Origin: DATCJA01 sp963814955
GTDB lineage: Bacteria; Acidobacteriota; Vicinamibacteria; Vicinamibacterales; UBA2999
Direction of reading: 5' to 3'
Length of the DNA: 64,000 bases
Assembly: GCA_963814955.1 (NCBI GenBank)
Contig: CAWFEX010000004.1
Location: forward strand, 1,054,001-1,118,000
Shown here: positions 62,939 through 64,000 of the stretch, piece by piece
Layout of the letters: every line of letters begins with the position of its first letter
Numbering within the stretch: position 1 is the first letter of the stretch
Program-made: the position numbers and the translations under genes
Notes under the pieces: generated by a model
Told to the model about the DNA's origin: nothing
What the model saw: only the letters and a program-made list of their open reading frames with translations
Database searches by the model: none

Positions 62939-64000
62939 ATGCGCGACAGACTCCTGATGCTCACCGTGGCGCTCGTGCTGGTCTCCCGTCCGGGAGTGGC
63001 CCAGACGCCGCCAGCGCCACAGACCCAGGCTCCAGTCCCGACCACGCTGCTCAGCGGGTCGGTCGATGTCGGCAGCCTGCTCACGACGACCAAGGGCGAT
63101 CAGGCGCGATACGAACGGTATCGTGACACACGCGACGGCGTGTATTCGATTTTCAGTGTCAACCGCGAGGGCGGTTCGTATCTGTTCGATGCGAACGCGT
63201 CGCACGTCGGCTATCGCGACCAGCGGTACAACGCCAGCGTCATGAGCCGCAAAGTCAACGCGGACTTCCAGTGGCTATCGCTGCCGCTCAACTACAGTTA
63301 TCTGACGCGGACGCCCTACGCCACGAGCGGCAGCACGCTGACGCTGGACGACAACGCGCAGCGAGCGGTGCAGGGACCGACGTTCGCCCCGGCCGACGGG
63401 ACTGCCGTCGGTGTTCCGTGCGCGCCCGGCGCTCCACCCGCCTCCTGCAGCACGCCGGCGCTGGCCGCCCAGGCGCGAGCCAACCGGTCGATCTACAACA
63501 GCATCGCGTCCGCGTTCGATCTGCGGCAGCAACGCAACACGGCGGCTTTCGCCGCTGAACTACGCGGCGACGCGGGCCGTCGACGTTGACGCGCGGTTCC
63601 TGTCATCCAGCCGGGACGGGCAGCAGCCCTGGGGCGCGTCGTTCGCCTTCAACAACGCGGTCGAGCTGCCGAAGCCGCTCGACGACCGGACGAACGACGT
63701 GTCGCTCGGCGCTACATGGGCGAACCCGCGGGCGATGTTTCGCGTGGGCTGGGACGGATCGTGGTTCACCAACCATGTCAAAAGCCTCGTCTGGGACAAC
63801 CCGATCTTCCTCACGGATTTCAATAATGGGCTGCTGCCACCGAACGGTCCGTACGACCCGAACGGCTACAGCAACGGGAACGGTCCTGCGCAGGGGCGCG
63901 AGTCGACCGCGCCCAACAACATGATGAACGTCGTGAGCGCAGTGGGTCTCTACAAGATGCGGGGCCGGACGACGCTGAACGGAACGGTTCAGCTGACGTC
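62939..64000 (+). CDS. MtrB/PioB-family outer-membrane porin (frameshift; cut by window end)
   Basis: Start ATG 62939 with a strong GGGGGGAGGAG site 17 bp after the decahaem gene. Signal peptide (MLTVALVLVSRPGVA), barrel strands (EGGSYLFDANASHVGYRDQR, FQWLSLPLNYSYLTRTPYA). Near 63558 one extra base shifts the frame; it continues as LNYAATRAVDVDARFLSSSR, GQQPWGASFAFNNAVELPKP and TNDVSLGATWANPRAMFRVG to the last base. These are family hallmarks. Sheath for the decahaem cytochrome. Confidence 0.87.

Noticed and set aside
1..64000. CRISPR arrays, rRNA and tRNA genes, prophage modules
   Set aside because: No regularly spaced repeats, no rRNA-like sequence, no complete tRNA cloverleaf and no phage structural genes were seen.

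Overview
The window is about 63% GC, densely coded, and looks like a Gram-negative, probably environmental bacterium with a respiratory lifestyle. The mix of multihaem c-type cytochromes, an MtrA/MtrB-type outer-membrane electron conduit, DabA/DabB, HugZ, acidobacterial-style secreted hypothetical proteins and many truncated genes fits Acidobacteriota, perhaps Vicinamibacteria. That placement is inference: there is no rRNA or phylogenetic marker here, and I saw no tRNA, rRNA or CRISPR array.

Layout. 1-7.2 kb: end of a surface or secondary-metabolite locus (asparagine-synthase-like protein coupled to a FemAB-like acyltransferase, then an AP-superfamily phosphodiesterase), broken up by transposase remnants (IS3/IS481-like, IS110) and a secreted beta-propeller. 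7.2-12.3 kb: housekeeping and stress genes (ArfB, HugZ, RhlE-type helicase, VIT-family transporter, HU-like protein). 12.8-19 kb: an inorganic-carbon transporter operon dabA-dabB plus a second NDH-like membrane subunit, divergent from an ArsR regulator with an AT-rich dyad between them. 19.4-60 kb: a long stress and redox island (Hsp20, TerB, DUF2383, CBS, UspA, BON, OsmC, NhaA, L,D-transpeptidase, TonB, ABC exporter, MlaF-like ATPase, small cytochromes). It includes a Rieske/cytochrome b/octahaem complex and a cytochrome-beta-barrel fusion with a pentahaem partner. 60.1-64 kb: small cytochrome c, NapC/ImcH-like inner-membrane cytochrome, decahaem MtrA/DmsE-type cytochrome and MtrB/PioB-type porin (cut by the window end), a complete candidate extracellular electron transfer route.

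The most striking signal is regulatory. Between 19.8 and 60.1 kb I read 18 sigma-54-type promoters (GG-N10-GC, most close to YGGCRCR-N4-TTGC) directly in front of stress and redox genes on both strands. Most have a 14-bp dyad of the form GCGnAAnnTTnCGC upstream, clustered about 105-117 bp before the predicted start of transcription and, with exceptions, spaced by whole helical turns. This looks like one sigma-54/enhancer-binding-protein regulon covering most of the island. No full-length activator is in the window. A PAS-PAS histidine kinase and a receiver-only response regulator sit in the middle of it.

Many otherwise well-preserved genes carry single-base frameshifts (dabA, the second NDH subunit, cytochrome b, BON, phosphoesterase, kinase-like protein, PAS kinase, L,D-transpeptidase, ferric-reductase-like, mtrB). 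Both halves stay conserved, so sequencing or assembly indels are likelier than decay. Separately there are true gene scraps: ends of pyruvate kinase, flavodoxin, an SRPBCC-like protein and a dihydroorotate-dehydrogenase-like protein.
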